A stretch of 5,397 nt of DNA from Lactobacillaceae bacterium UBA5807 (lineage in GTDB: Bacteria > Bacillota > Bacilli > Lactobacillales > Lactobacillaceae), in the NCBI GenBank assembly GCA_002418005.1, contig DIDF01000059.1, forward strand, positions 1 to 5,397, given 5' to 3'. The translations under genes were made by a program, and so were the position numbers. A model generated the notes under the pieces. It worked only from the letters and a program-made list of their open reading frames with translations. It was not told the DNA's origin and did not search any database. Positions 5,397-5,397 of the stretch are shown here, one piece after another (position 1 is the first letter of the stretch; each line of letters begins with the position of its first letter).

Positions 5397-5397
5397 A

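Overview
The window is AT-rich, compactly coded DNA from a low-GC Gram-positive bacterium. Strong AAGGAG-type ribosome binding sites, TTG starts backed by good Shine-Dalgarno sequences, short intergenic spacers and the PadR plus DHA2 efflux pairing point to Bacillota, most likely Lactobacillales (Lactobacillaceae-like). The genus cannot be fixed from the sequence.

Layout. Bases 1-181 hold an unrecognised coding-like remnant followed by a promoter. Bases 182-853 (+) encode a stand-alone class I glutamine amidotransferase, closed by a hairpin terminator at 871-902. Bases 911-967 carry three near-identical palindromes laid over an extended -10 promoter. That promoter drives a tightly packed operon: a PadR-family repressor (984-1508) and a 14-helix DHA2/QacA-type drug exporter (1510-3072), one base apart. 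A DUF1275/YoaK-like membrane protein (3137-3802, TTG start) follows with its own likely promoter and a palindrome across the expected transcription start. A 15-bp-stem terminator (3831-3879) separates this rightward block from a convergent leftward gene (3889-5145, TTG start) for a 12-helix MFS_3/EntS-type exporter. Right of that gene are its probable promoter and the 3' end of an unrecognised leftward reading frame that runs off the window.

How the parts fit. The middle of the window reads as a ligand-inducible efflux module. PadR probably represses its own promoter through the triple operator and is relieved when it binds a toxic compound, which raises both the repressor and the exporter. 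The DUF1275 protein may belong to the same stress response but has its own promoter. The amidotransferase and the second exporter are separate transcription units, and their link to the module is proximity only. No tRNA, rRNA, CRISPR array, phage gene or insertion sequence was recognised. The gene families are all known; the least ordinary element is the three-copy operator, and no clearly new system is visible.
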